DNA of 64,000 nt, taken from positions 930,001 to 994,000 of the forward strand of contig CAVUNO010000017.1 of NCBI GenBank assembly GCA_963742875.1, given 5' to 3'. Of this stretch, positions 35,584 through 44,525 are shown piece after piece (positions within the stretch are counted from its first letter, which is position 1; each line of letters begins with the position of its first letter). Made by a program: the position numbers and the translations under genes. This stretch comes from Bog-532 sp963742875 (lineage in GTDB: Bacteria; Actinomycetota; Actinomycetes; Streptosporangiales; Streptosporangiaceae). Below the pieces are notes generated by a model that saw only the letters and a list, made by a program, of their open reading frames with translations, did not search any database and was not told the origin of the DNA.

Positions 35584-36908
35584 GCGCTCCCGTTCCGCAT
35601 GTTCGCGCAGAAGTCGTTGAACAGGCCGGCGGCGTCGTGTGGGCCGGGGGCCGCCTCAGGGTGGTACTGGACGCTGAAGACGGGGCGCTCCAGCATCCGC
35701 AGCCCCTCGACCACACCGTCGTTGAGGTTAACGTGGCTGACGACCGCGGGCCCGTAGGGGGTATCGAACGGCTGACGGGCGGCCGCGGGGATGTGCGCCC
35801 ATTCGGTCCCGCCGCCCGGGGGGATCCCGGGGCTACGGCCATCCCGGGCGGGGCGGCCGTCGGCGTGGCGGTCCTCGACAGGGCGGCCCTCGGCGGGACG
35901 GCTCTCCTCACCGGGCTCGTCGGCGGCGGGAGTCAGCCCCGGCAGTGCGGCGGCGAAGCCGTGGTTGTGGCTGGTCACCTGGACGCGGCCGGTGGCCAGG
36001 TCCATGACCGGCTGATTCACACCGCGGTGACCGTAACGGAGCTTGTAGGTCTCCAGGCCCAGCGCCCGGCCGAGGATCTGGCTGCCCAGGCAGATACCGA
36101 ACACCGGCAGGCCGGCCTTCAGCACGCCCCGCATGGCCTCCACCGCGTAGCCCGCCGCGGCCGGGTCCCCCGGGCCGTTGCTGAAGAACGCCCCGTCCGG
36201 GCTGGATTCCAGGATCGCGGCGGCCGTGGCGTCCGCGGGCAGGACCAGCACCTCACAGCCGAGCCGGGCCAGGTAGCGCGGGGTCGAGGCCTTGATGCCC
36301 AGATCCACCGCAGCGACACGGTGGCGGACCGGCGTCCCGGCGGGCGGGCGGACCATGTACGGCTCGGGAGTCGTCACGGTCCGGGCCAGGTCGGCGCCGA
36401 CCATGCCCGGGCTGGCCAGGACGCGCTGCAGGAGGGCGGCGGGGTCGCGTTCGGTGGTGCTGATCGCCGCGCGCATCGCCCCCTGCTCGCGCAGCCGCCG
36501 GGTTAGCGCGCGGGTGCCGCGGACCGCAATGCCGGTGATGCCATGGTCGCAGAGCTCGGTCTGCAGGTCCCGGGCCGCCCGCCAGCTCGATATCAACCGG
36601 GCGGGCTCCCGCACCACGTAACCGCCCACCCAGATGCGCCGCGATTCCGGGTCCTCGTCGTTGATGCCGGTGTTGCCGATGTGCGGGGCGGTCATGGCGA
36701 CGATCTGCCGGGCGTAGGAAGGATCGGTGAGCGTTTCCTGGTAGCCGGTCATACCGGTGTTGAAGACCATCTCCCCGAAGGTCTCGCCCGCCGCACCGAA
36801 CGCGGTCCCGCGCAGGACCGTTCCGTCTTCGAGGACCAGCAGAGCCGGCGGTGCCGCCCGGCCGTCCCTGGCCGGGCCATTGGCTGCGGGCGGGGCTTCC
36901 GCGGTCAT
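35580..36908 (-). CDS. carA: Carbamoyl-phosphate synthase small subunit
   Basis: The 442-residue glutamine amidotransferase subunit supplies ammonia to CarB. The catalytic cysteine is in VFGICLGSQILGRALG, with HNHGF and the His-Glu pair in VQYHPEAAPGPHDA. A hydrophilic, Arg/Glu/Asp/Pro-rich insert of about 50 residues lies between HNHGFAAALPG and FDTPYGPAVVSHVNLNDGVV. It overlaps carB and pyrC by ATGA at each end, indicating one transcript. Confidence 0.95.
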   Translation of the reverse strand: MTAEAPPAANGPARDGRAAPPALLVLEDGTVLRGTAFGAAGETFGEMVFNTGMTGYQETLTDPSYARQIVAMTAPHIGNTGINDEDPESRRIWVGGYVVREPARLISSWRAARDLQTELCDHGITGIAVRGTRALTRRLREQGAMRAAISTTERDPAALLQRVLASPGMVGADLARTVTTPEPYMVRPPAGTPVRHRVAAVDLGIKASTPRYLARLGCEVLVLPADATAAAILESSPDGAFFSNGPGDPAAAGYAVEAMRGVLKAGLPVFGICLGSQILGRALGLETYKLRYGHRGVNQPVMDLATGRVQVTSHNHGFAAALPGLTPAADEPGEESRPAEGRPVEDRHADGRPARDGRSPGIPPGGGTEWAHIPAAARQPFDTPYGPAVVSHVNLNDGVVEGLRMLERPVFSVQYHPEAAPGPHDAAGLFNDFCANMRNGSA

Positions 36909-38239
36909 GACGCCACCTTCCCGTCGAGCACGGTCGCGGTGCCGCGCAGGAACGTGGCCACCACCTGGCCGGGCAGCGCGACGCCGCCGAACGGCGAGTT
37001 GCGGCTCTTCGACGCGTGCGCGGCCGGGTCCACCGGCTCGGGCCCGGCGGCCGGGTCATAGAGCGTCAGGTTCGCGGGCGCCCCGGTCACGGGCAAGATG
37101 CCGTGCCCGCTCAGCCGGCCGATGAGGGCCGGGCGCACCGACATCCGGTCCGCCACCCCGGCCCAGTCCAGCAGCCCGGTCTCCACCATGGCCTGCTGCA
37201 CCGCGCGCAGCGCGACCTCGAGGCCGGTCATGCCGAACGCGGCGTAGGCCCACTCGGTGTCCTTGGCCTCGACCGGGTGCGGCGCGTGATCCGTGGCCAC
37301 GCAGTCGATCGTCCCGTCGGCCAGGCCTGCCCGGAGCCCCTCGATGTCCGCGGCGGTCCGCAGCGGCGGGTTGACCTTGTAGACCGGGTCGTAACCCTCG
37401 GCCAACTCGTCGGTGAGCAGCAGATGGTGCGGCGTGACCTCGGCGGATACCCGCCACCCCTTGGACTTGGCCCAGCGGATGATCTCCACCGATCCGGCCG
37501 TCGACACGTGGCAGACGTGCAGCGCCGAGCCGACATGCGCGGCCAGCAGGCAGTCCCGGGCGATGATCGCCTCCTCGGCCACGGCCGGCCAGCCTGCCAG
37601 TCCCAGCCGCCCGGACACCGCACCCTCGTTCATCTGGGCGTTTTCGGTGAGCCGGGGCTCCTGGGCGTGCTGCGCAATCACGCCGTCGAACGCCTTGACG
37701 TACTCCAGCGCGCGGCGCATCAGCAGGGGGTCAGACACGCAGCGGCCGTCGTCGGAGAACACCCTGACCCGGGCGGCCGAGTCGGCCATCGCGCCGAGCT
37801 CGGCCAGGCGGGTCCCGCCGAGCCCGAGCGTCACGGCGCCGACCGGCTGAACGTCACAGTGCCCGGCCTCCCGGCCGAGCCGCCACACCTGCTCCACCAC
37901 CCCGGCCGTATCGGCGACCGGCTCGGTGTTGGCCATGGCGTGCACCGCGGTATAGCCGCCCAGCGCGGCCGCCCGGGTACCGGTCTCGATGGTCTCCGCG
38001 TCCTCCCGGCCCGGCTCCCGCAGATGGGTGTGCAGGTCGACGAGCCCCGGCAGCGCGACCAGCCCGTCCGCGTCCAGCACCTGGGCCCCGGCCGCGGCGA
38101 GCCGCGTCCCGGTCTTCGCGATCACTCCGTCACGCAACAGCAGGTCGGCGCGCTGGCCGCCGGGCAAGGTGACCTTCCTGATCAGCCAGGTGTCCGCCAC
38201 GCCGTTCACCATCTCCTCCATCGTCACCTTCCCGCTCAC
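36905..38239 (-). CDS. pyrC: Dihydroorotase
   Basis: The 444-residue zinc amidohydrolase closes carbamoyl aspartate to dihydroorotate. The metal-binding LVDLHTHLREPGREDAETIE, a second histidine in HVCHVSTAGS and the catalytic CVATDHAPHPVEAKD are typical of class I PyrC. The start gives MSGKVTMEEMVNG; internal ATGs at codons 7 and 10 are alternatives because dihydroorotase usually begins near WLIRKVTLPGG. It overlaps pyrB and carA. Confidence 0.93.
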   Translation of the reverse strand: MSGKVTMEEMVNGVADTWLIRKVTLPGGQRADLLLRDGVIAKTGTRLAAAGAQVLDADGLVALPGLVDLHTHLREPGREDAETIETGTRAAALGGYTAVHAMANTEPVADTAGVVEQVWRLGREAGHCDVQPVGAVTLGLGGTRLAELGAMADSAARVRVFSDDGRCVSDPLLMRRALEYVKAFDGVIAQHAQEPRLTENAQMNEGAVSGRLGLAGWPAVAEEAIIARDCLLAAHVGSALHVCHVSTAGSVEIIRWAKSKGWRVSAEVTPHHLLLTDELAEGYDPVYKVNPPLRTAADIEGLRAGLADGTIDCVATDHAPHPVEAKDTEWAYAAFGMTGLEVALRAVQQAMVETGLLDWAGVADRMSVRPALIGRLSGHGILPVTGAPANLTLYDPAAGPEPVDPAAHASKSRNSPFGGVALPGQVVATFLRGTATVLDGKVAS

Positions 38240-39261
38240 CGGGATTCCCCCGTCAGTTCCGCGCCGCTCAGGAGAAGGTAGAGCACGGCCATCCGGACGC
38301 TGACACCGTTCGCCACCTGCTCCACGATCGTGGACCGGGGCGAGTCGGCCACCTCGGCGGCGATCTCGACCCCCCGGTTCATCGGCCCGGGATGCATCAC
38401 GATGGCGTGCTCAGGCAGCATTGCCATCCGCCCGGCGTCCAGCCCGTACCGTCGGCTGTACTCACGGACGCTCGGGAAGTACGCGGCGATCATCCGCTCC
38501 TGCTGCACCCGCAACATCATGATCACATCGCTCTTGGGCAGGACCGCATCGAGGTCGTAGCTGACCTCGCATGACCAGCCGTCCACGGCGATCGGCAGCA
38601 GCGTGGGCGGCGCGACCAGGGTGACCTCGGCGCCGAGGATGTTCAGCAGCGCGATGTTCGATCGGGCCACCCGGCTGTGCAGGACGTCGCCGACGATCGC
38701 CACCCGCACACCGTCCAGCCCGCCCGGCCTCGCCGGGCCGGTCCGGCCACCGCCGCGGCTTGCGGTGCGGCGGGTGTGCCCGCCCGGGCCGGTGTCCCCG
38801 GCCCCCGGCTGCAGGCCGAGGCGGCGCCGGATGGTAAAGGCGTCGAGCAGCGCCTGGGTGGGGTGCTCGTGCATGCCGTCGCCGGCGTTAACCACGTGAC
38901 CGCGGATCCAGCCGGCCAGCCGGTGCGGCGCACCCGACGCGACGTGCCGGATGACCACGGCGTCGGCGCCCATAGCCTCAAGCGTAAGTGCCGTGTCCTT
39001 GAGGCTCTCCCCCTTGGCGACGCTGGACCCCTTGGCCGAGAAGTTGATCACGTCGGCGGACAGCCGTTTGGCGGCGGCCTCGAAGGAGATCCTGGTCCGG
39101 GTCGAATCCTCGAAGAAGAGGTTGACGACCGTGCGCCCGCGCAGCGTCGGCAGCTTCTTGATCGGCCGGTCGGACATGCGCGCCAGCTCTCCGGCGGTGT
39201 CCAGGATCAGGAGCGCGTCGTCCCGGCTGAGGTCGGCGGCCGAGATCAGGTGCCGGTTCAT
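38236..39261 (-). CDS. pyrB: Aspartate carbamoyltransferase catalytic subunit
   Basis: The enzyme condenses carbamoyl phosphate with aspartate. The carbamoyl-phosphate loop VNLFFEDSTRTRISFEAAAK, HPTQALLDAFTIRRRL and the C-terminal EHAIVMHPGPMNRGVEI are complete. A Gly/Arg-rich insert of about 30 residues (GAGDTGPGGHTRRTASRGGG) lies before LDGVRVAIVGDVLHSRVAR. I chose the ATG at 39261 because it overlaps the pyrR stop (ATGA); an in-frame upstream start adds six residues. Confidence 0.94.
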   Translation of the reverse strand: MNRHLISAADLSRDDALLILDTAGELARMSDRPIKKLPTLRGRTVVNLFFEDSTRTRISFEAAAKRLSADVINFSAKGSSVAKGESLKDTALTLEAMGADAVVIRHVASGAPHRLAGWIRGHVVNAGDGMHEHPTQALLDAFTIRRRLGLQPGAGDTGPGGHTRRTASRGGGRTGPARPGGLDGVRVAIVGDVLHSRVARSNIALLNILGAEVTLVAPPTLLPIAVDGWSCEVSYDLDAVLPKSDVIMMLRVQQERMIAAYFPSVREYSRRYGLDAGRMAMLPEHAIVMHPGPMNRGVEIAAEVADSPRSTIVEQVANGVSVRMAVLYLLLSGAELTGESR

Positions 39262-39866
39262 GCCAGCTCCCCCTTCCACTCACCCAGAAGTACCGCGTCC
39301 TCACCGTCGGTCTCGGCGAGGTGCACCCGCACCGTCTCGCGCTGTGAGGTGGGCAGGTTCTTGCCCACGTAGTCGGCCCGGATCGGGAGCTCACGGTGCC
39401 CGCGGTCGACGAGGACCGCGAGCTGGACCGAGCGAGGGCGGCCCAGGTCGGTCAGAGCGTCCAGCGCGGCCCGGACGGTGCGCCCGGAGTAGAGGACGTC
39501 ATCGACAATGACGACCGTCTTGCCGTCGATGCCGTCCGGCGGAAGCTCGGTGCGGCCAAGTGCCCGGGCCGGGCGCAGCCGCAGGTCATCCCGGTACATG
39601 GTGACGTCGAGCGAGCCCCACGGAACGAGGCGGCCCTCGAATTCGGCGGTCCTCCCGGCGAGCCGCTGGGCGAGCGGGACCCCACGGGTGGGAATGCCGA
39701 GGAGGACGATGTCGTCGGCGCCGTGGGTCCGCTCCAAGATCTCGTGCGCGATCCGGGTCAGTACCCGCCGGATCTCCGCGGGCTCGAGAACCCGTTTATT
39801 GCTGCCTGGGCTTTCCCGGTCGTGGCCCTCGTCGGTATTGCCCGCGTCAGGGCGCGCATGCACCAT
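39258..39866 (-). CDS. pyrR: Bifunctional pyrimidine regulatory protein PyrR / uracil phosphoribosyltransferase
   Basis: The 202-residue PyrR senses UMP and binds pyr mRNA. The PRPP-binding loop GKTVVIVDDVLYSGRTVRAA and VPWGSLDVTMYRDDL fit the family; the N-terminal 23 residues are a Asp/Glu-rich extension. AAGGAGGT lies five bases before the ATG at 39866 and immediately follows a PyrR-type hairpin. It heads the pyrR-pyrB-pyrC-carA-carB operon. Confidence 0.94.
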   Translation of the reverse strand: MVHARPDAGNTDEGHDRESPGSNKRVLEPAEIRRVLTRIAHEILERTHGADDIVLLGIPTRGVPLAQRLAGRTAEFEGRLVPWGSLDVTMYRDDLRLRPARALGRTELPPDGIDGKTVVIVDDVLYSGRTVRAALDALTDLGRPRSVQLAVLVDRGHRELPIRADYVGKNLPTSQRETVRVHLAETDGEDAVLLGEWKGELA

Positions 39867-39871
39867 CCGCG

Positions 39872-39909
39872 ACCTCCTTCACCGCCTCACGGAACGGTCC
39901 TTAAAGGAC
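39872..39909 (-). promoter_or_regulatory. Candidate PyrR-binding leader element overlapping the pyrR ribosome-binding site
   Basis: On the minus strand GTCCTTTAAGGAC (39897-39909) is followed by ACCG-TTCCGTGAGG-CGGT (39881-39898). This four-base stem carries a loop matching the TCCxxGAGG core of PyrR binding loops, directly before AAGGAGGT (39872-39879). Translational repression, as described for mycobacterial PyrR, is inferred. Confidence 0.6.
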
Positions 39910-40200
39910 GTCTCTCGCCATCACGTTATCAGGACGCCGGAGGGGCGGATGGACGACGCGCCGCAGGATAAATCGGGGCGCCGGGCACTCGCAGGACATC
40001 GCTTCATAGTGTGATTTAGGTCACACGGACGAGGTCGTTCACAGAACGGCACAAGCCCCGTCCGACTGCCCCAAAATAGTCGCAGACTGCTCATAAAGCC
40101 CGGCCACGCCGTGGTTCCCGCACGCTGCGCGCGGGGGAGATGACGCTCCGGCAGGGCAGGTCGGTTACCGGATAGGTTCAACCAGTTTTTGCCATTCGGC

Positions 40201-40254
40201 TTGACCTTGTCGTCCTCGCGGCTTACCGTCACTGTCCGTAACCGTTACCGTAAG
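40201..40254 (+). promoter_or_regulatory. bldD promoter and candidate BldD operator
   Basis: TTGACC (40201-40206) is followed after 17 bases by TACCGT (40224-40229). Overlapping and just downstream is a nested palindrome from CTTACCG (40222) to CGTAAG (40254) with the core GTAACCGTTAC (40238-40248), like the GTNAC half-sites of BldD operators. Autoregulation is inferred. The rest of 39910-40200 holds no gene. Confidence 0.55.
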
Positions 40255-40279
40255 CTACGACTGGCCGGGGGCCGACAAC

Positions 40280-40774
40280 ATGCCATCTGAGTACGCAAAG
40301 ACCCTGGGCGCGCGACTGCGCGCGATCCGGACGCAGCAGGGCCTGTCCCTGCACGGAGTTGAGGAGAAGTCACGCGGCCGGTGGAAGGCCGTGGTGGTTG
40401 GCTCCTACGAGCGGGGTGACCGGTCCGTCACCGTCCAGAAGCTGGCCGAACTGGCCGAGTTCTACGGCGTTCCCGTATCGGAACTGCTGCCCGGCGACTC
40501 GACCCCAGCGCCGCTCGCCCCGACGCCCAAACTGGTCATCGACCTGGAGCGGATGAACGAATTGCCCAAGGAGAAGTCCGGCCCGCTGGCCCGTTACATC
40601 GCCACCATCCAGAGCCAGCGTGGCGACTACAACGGCCGGGTGCTGTCGGTCCGGCAGGAAGACCTCCGGTCGCTTGCCGTCATCTACGACAAGTCCCCCG
40701 CTGACCTGACTGAGGAACTGATCAACTGGGGCGTGCTGGACTCCGAGGCCCGCGGGGCCATCGACACGCTCTGA
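40280..40774 (+). CDS. bldD: BldD, c-di-GMP-responsive developmental regulator
   Basis: The 164-residue protein closely resembles Streptomyces BldD. It has an N-terminal XRE-type domain (LGARLRAIRTQQGLSLHGVE, then SRGRWKAVVVGSYERGDRSV) and a C-terminal domain with the c-di-GMP signature RGD-YNGRVLSV-RQED, matching RxD-x8-RxxD (residues about 114-128). Dimers bridged by tetrameric c-di-GMP repress sporulation genes. It is divergent from pyrR, its conserved place. This implies a differentiating actinobacterium with c-di-GMP control of development. Confidence 0.95.
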   Translation: MPSEYAKTLGARLRAIRTQQGLSLHGVEEKSRGRWKAVVVGSYERGDRSVTVQKLAELAEFYGVPVSELLPGDSTPAPLAPTPKLVIDLERMNELPKEKSGPLARYIATIQSQRGDYNGRVLSVRQEDLRSLAVIYDKSPADLTEELINWGVLDSEARGAIDTL

Positions 40775-40840
40775 CCGCCGGGCCTCCCCGCCCGCACCCC
40801 TTTCCCGCCGGGTCCGCGCGCACTCGCATCGCGCTGGCAT

Positions 40841-41092
40841 TCAGGCGGGAACGGGAAGGAACGGTTGCTTCCGTTCTTGAAACGTGCAGGAGCGTGTCAT
40901 GAGCCGTTGCCTCGCGGCACGGCGTTGACCTCGTGGGCTTTCCCGTGGCGGTACCCGCTGCCAGCACCGTGCTGGTCTTACCTGGGTTTCCATCGGGCTC
41001 GTTTCCTGTCGCCCGCCAACTGCCGAGGACACCAGCGCCGCCAGGTTCAGCGCGGCGTTGAGATCGCGGTCCAGGGGTTTCAGGGCCGCCAC
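40841..41092 (-). pseudogene. TnpB (IS200/IS605-type) C-terminal remnant
   Basis: On the minus strand the frame from KPLDRDLNAALNLAALVSSA to the stop resembles the end of a TnpB RuvC domain (the DRDxNAAxNL motif containing the last catalytic Asp) followed by the usual hydrophilic tail. Nothing of the rest of the protein lies upstream, where the HEPN gene begins. It is the second TnpB fragment in the window. The surrounding 40775-41137 gap has no other feature. Confidence 0.55.
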
Positions 41093-41137
41093 GTACGGAA
41101 CGCCGTGCGAGGCGGATGTCAGCCTACGAGAACGGTG

Positions 41138-41686
41138 TCAGCCTGCCGTCCGGAGCGGGAGCTGAGACTGGCCCGGGACGCCGAGTGCGGTCTCGACAAC
41201 GGACAGGAATATCTCCGCATCCCTCAGCAGGTCGTCTGCCTCTCGGGCCGTCGCCGCCCGGGAAAGCCCGGCTTCGGCGGCCGCGCGCTTGTTCGCTCCT
41301 GCCGCGAAGAACGCGGCCCACTCCGCGAGTGCGGGCTCGACCTGCGGCAGCAGTTCCCACACACTGCGTGGGCGCCGGCGGCGGGACCCGCTGGACGGCT
41401 CTCCGCGAACCGCGACCACAGCCGCAGCCGCACGCAGCGCGGCCAGATGGGCGGCCACATAGCGCCCCGCGGGCGAGGTCTCATCGACGGCGTCAGCCAG
41501 CCCGCTTCGCGCGGATTCAAGCAGCGCGACAGCCGACGGCGCCATTCTTCGCCGTGGCTGCCCGACGGGTGATGGCCTGCCGTCCCCGGGGCCGCGCTCC
41601 GCTGAGGTGCGCTCCGCGGAGACGCGGTCGGCCGTTCTGGTGCGCATCGGCGCACGAACCTGCGCTGAGGTGACTGCGTTTACCAT
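41138..41686 (-). CDS. SAV_6107-type HEPN domain protein
   Basis: The 182-residue protein has a disordered N-terminus and a helical C-terminal domain: ALLESARSGLADAVDETSPA, RYVAAHLAALRAAAAVVAVR, SVWELLPQVEPALAEWAAFF and READDLLRDAEIFLSVVETA. This is the pattern of the actinobacterial SAV_6107-type HEPN family, which often lies near metF (metF is at 46-47 kb here). The R-x4-6-H nuclease motif of toxin HEPNs is not evident. I chose ATG 41686 (MVNAVTSAQ); the frame is open far upstream but is not protein-like. Function unknown. Confidence 0.75.
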   Translation of the reverse strand: MVNAVTSAQVRAPMRTRTADRVSAERTSAERGPGDGRPSPVGQPRRRMAPSAVALLESARSGLADAVDETSPAGRYVAAHLAALRAAAAVVAVRGEPSSGSRRRRPRSVWELLPQVEPALAEWAAFFAAGANKRAAAEAGLSRAATAREADDLLRDAEIFLSVVETALGVPGQSQLPLRTAG

Positions 41687-41875
41687 CGCGTCCTCTCTTC
41701 CGTGCGGAAACGTGCCAGGCGGGGCACTTCCCGCTACCACGCCTGGCACGGGGTCCGGCCGCGTGAGGGGGGTCATACGGCTGGGCTTCGCGTATCTATT
41801 CGAACACAATTTCGGTTGCGTGTCTAGTCCGTTTGTGTCTGCGTTCGAATGTAGCCGGGGGGTCTGACATTCCGG

Positions 41876-44278
41876 GTGACCCGGGCGCGGCGGCACCCGA
41901 GACCCTCGCAGCGGAGCGGCAGGGTGCCGGGCGGGGCGCGGGCGATCGGCGACATTGACGACGGGCGCGGGTGGGAGCACCTGCCGGTGCGGCGGATCGC
42001 GGTCACGGCGCAGCAGTACCCGTTCAACACCGGCTGGGTGTTCGGCGCGTACGATGACGGGTCCGAGCAGCCGGGCTACCAAGACGCGCACCTCAGGCCG
42101 GTCACGCTGCCGCACTGTGTCACGGAACTGTCCTGGCAGAAGTGGAACCCCGAGGCGTGGGAGCACGTCTGGGTCTACCGCAGGACCTTCGACGGCACGA
42201 ACCTGCTGAACGGCCGCGTGCTGGTCGACTTCGACGGCGTGATGGTCAACGCCACGGTGGTCATCAACGGCCAGACGGTGGCCACTCACATGGGCGGTTA
42301 CCTGCCGTTCTCGGCCGAGCTGACCGGTTACCTGAAGCCCGGTGACAACGTGCTAGCGGTGGTGGTCGACGCCCGCTGCCTGCCGGTCCCGCCGGAGGGC
42401 ATACGGCGCACGCCGCGCTCCGTTGACTTCCTGCAGCCGGGCGGGATCTACCGGGACGTCGCGCTGCGGGTGGTGCCGGGCACCTATCTGTCCGATGTGT
42501 TCGCCCGGCCGGTCAACGTGCTCACCACGAACCGGAGCGTCGACGTCCGGTGCACCATCAACGCCGGCCCGGCGCCGGCCGCGCCAGTACAGATCACCGC
42601 CGCCCTGGCCAAGGACGGCAGGGAGATCGCTACCGTGTCCCGGACCCTCTACGGAATCCCGGCGGAGCAGAGCGCCGCCGCCCTGTCCCTCACCGGCCTG
42701 GGCGAGATCCAGCTGTGGTCGCCGGCCAGCCCGGCGCTGTACGAACTGACCACGACCGTGTCGGTCCCGGGCACCGGCACGCATTCGGTGCGGCAGCGGA
42801 TCGGGTTCCGCGAGGCCACGTTCCGCCCCGACGGCTTCTTCCTGAACGGACAGCGGCTCGAGATATTCGGGCTGGACCGGCACCAGCTGTTTCCCTACAC
42901 CGGAATGGCCATGCCCGCCCGCATCCAGCGCCGGGACGCCGAGATCATCAAGAACGACTTCAACTGCAACATGGTGCGCTGCTCGCACTACCCGCAATCG
43001 CCGCGCTTCCTGGACGCATGCGACGAACTGGGCCTGATGGTGTGGGAGGAGACACCCGGCTGGCACCACGTCGGCGGCGCGGCGTGGCAGGACATCGTGC
43101 TGGCCAACGTGCGCGACATGGTGATCCGGGACCGCAGCAGGCCGTCGGTGATCATCTGGGGCACCCGGCTCAACGAGACCAGCGATTACCCGGGCCTGTA
43201 CCCCCGGACGCGGCAGATCGCGAAGGACCTGGACGGCTCACGGCCCTCGTCCGGGGCGATGGACCGTCACAGCACCAGATCCTGGGACGAGGACGTGTTC
43301 GGGTACAACGACTACGGCATCGGCGCGGCCGGCCAGTACCGGCTGCGGCCGCCGCTCCCCCACGTTCCGTACCTGATCACCGAGTCGGTCGGGGTGGAAC
43401 TTCCGTGGCCGCGGCACTACCGCTGGACCGATCCCCCGGCGCAGCTGGCCCGGCAGGCGGTCTACCACGCGCAGGCGCACGACATCGCGCAGTCGGATCC
43501 GCGGTACGCCGGGCTGATCGGCTGGGTCGCATTCGACTACGCGTCGCTGATGGGGCAGCCGTGGGGCCAGAACGTCAAATGGGCCGGCGTCGCCGACGGC
43601 TTCAGGGTGCCCAAGCCCGCCGCCGCCATCTACCTGTCGCAGGTGGATCCCCGGGTCCGGCCCGTGGTCGTGCCCGTGTTCTTCTGGGATCTGGGGAACG
43701 GGGCAGCTCCGCGGGGGCCCGGCCCCAACGCGATGCTGGCCAGCAACTGCGAGCGGGTGGAAGTCTTCATCGGCGATAACCACGCCGGCACCGGACGGCC
43801 CGTCCTGGACGCGGAACAGTACGGCCACCTGGCTTACCCGCCGACCCTGGTGGACCTCACCGTGTCCCGGAACGACCGTCCCGAGCTCCGCATCGAGGGC
43901 TACATCAACGACCAGCCAGTCGCGGCGGTGCGGATGTCCTCCGATCCGGCCGGCGACCGCCTCGCGATGACGGCCGACGACGCGGCGATCACCGGCGACG
44001 GGTCCGACGCCACCCGCGTGGTGTTCCGGGCGGTCGACGCCTACGGCAACCAGCGCCGGTACACCTCCGGAGAGGTCACCCTGCACGTGACGGGACCCGC
44101 CGAGTTGATCGGGGACAACCCGTTCCCGCTCGCCGAGTACGGCGGACTCGGCGCGGTCTGGCTGCGATCCCGGCCGGGCCGGACGGGGCCGGTCACGGTG
44201 ATCGCCGAGCACCCCCGTCTCGGCCGCGCCCGGGTCACGCTCACCGTCATGGCGGCCGGCCGCCAGTATCTCGACTGA
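41876..44278 (+). CDS. Glycoside hydrolase family 2 (beta-galactosidase/glucuronidase-like)
   Basis: An ~800-residue GH2 enzyme in the order sugar-binding jelly roll (GYLPFSAELTGYLKPGDNVL), immunoglobulin-like linker domain, TIM barrel and a C-terminal beta domain. The acid/base glutamate is in IIWGTRLNETSDYPG and the nucleophile in PYLITESVGVELPWP; barrel motifs GLDRHQLFPYTG and NMVRCSHYPQSPRFLDACDE are present. No signal peptide is visible, so it is predicted cytoplasmic. A GTG start at 41876 is used; the first ~50 residues are not family-like and an internal start is possible. It stands alone on the plus strand. Confidence 0.88.
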   Translation: MTRARRHPRPSQRSGRVPGGARAIGDIDDGRGWEHLPVRRIAVTAQQYPFNTGWVFGAYDDGSEQPGYQDAHLRPVTLPHCVTELSWQKWNPEAWEHVWVYRRTFDGTNLLNGRVLVDFDGVMVNATVVINGQTVATHMGGYLPFSAELTGYLKPGDNVLAVVVDARCLPVPPEGIRRTPRSVDFLQPGGIYRDVALRVVPGTYLSDVFARPVNVLTTNRSVDVRCTINAGPAPAAPVQITAALAKDGREIATVSRTLYGIPAEQSAAALSLTGLGEIQLWSPASPALYELTTTVSVPGTGTHSVRQRIGFREATFRPDGFFLNGQRLEIFGLDRHQLFPYTGMAMPARIQRRDAEIIKNDFNCNMVRCSHYPQSPRFLDACDELGLMVWEETPGWHHVGGAAWQDIVLANVRDMVIRDRSRPSVIIWGTRLNETSDYPGLYPRTRQIAKDLDGSRPSSGAMDRHSTRSWDEDVFGYNDYGIGAAGQYRLRPPLPHVPYLITESVGVELPWPRHYRWTDPPAQLARQAVYHAQAHDIAQSDPRYAGLIGWVAFDYASLMGQPWGQNVKWAGVADGFRVPKPAAAIYLSQVDPRVRPVVVPVFFWDLGNGAAPRGPGPNAMLASNCERVEVFIGDNHAGTGRPVLDAEQYGHLAYPPTLVDLTVSRNDRPELRIEGYINDQPVAAVRMSSDPAGDRLAMTADDAAITGDGSDATRVVFRAVDAYGNQRRYTSGEVTLHVTGPAELIGDNPFPLAEYGGLGAVWLRSRPGRTGPVTVIAEHPRLGRARVTLTVMAAGRQYLD

Positions 44279-44525
44279 GCGCCCGGACCGTTCGCCCGGC
44301 GCCGCGCCCGTTTCCTATCCAGCCGAACGGGCCCCGCGCGGGAGTATCCCCTCGGCGGACCACGCCTCGCTCCAGGCCGACGGGTCCGACAAGCACCCGG
44401 CTGACGTTCCGCGCGCTGGGCGTCGCGCTGGGCTAGCACTGAGGCGGGAGGGATTCCTGGGCAGCCCGGGCGGGTACAGGAGGAACTTGACCGCCCAGCG
44501 CAGCGCCGCACGAGGAGGCACGCCG

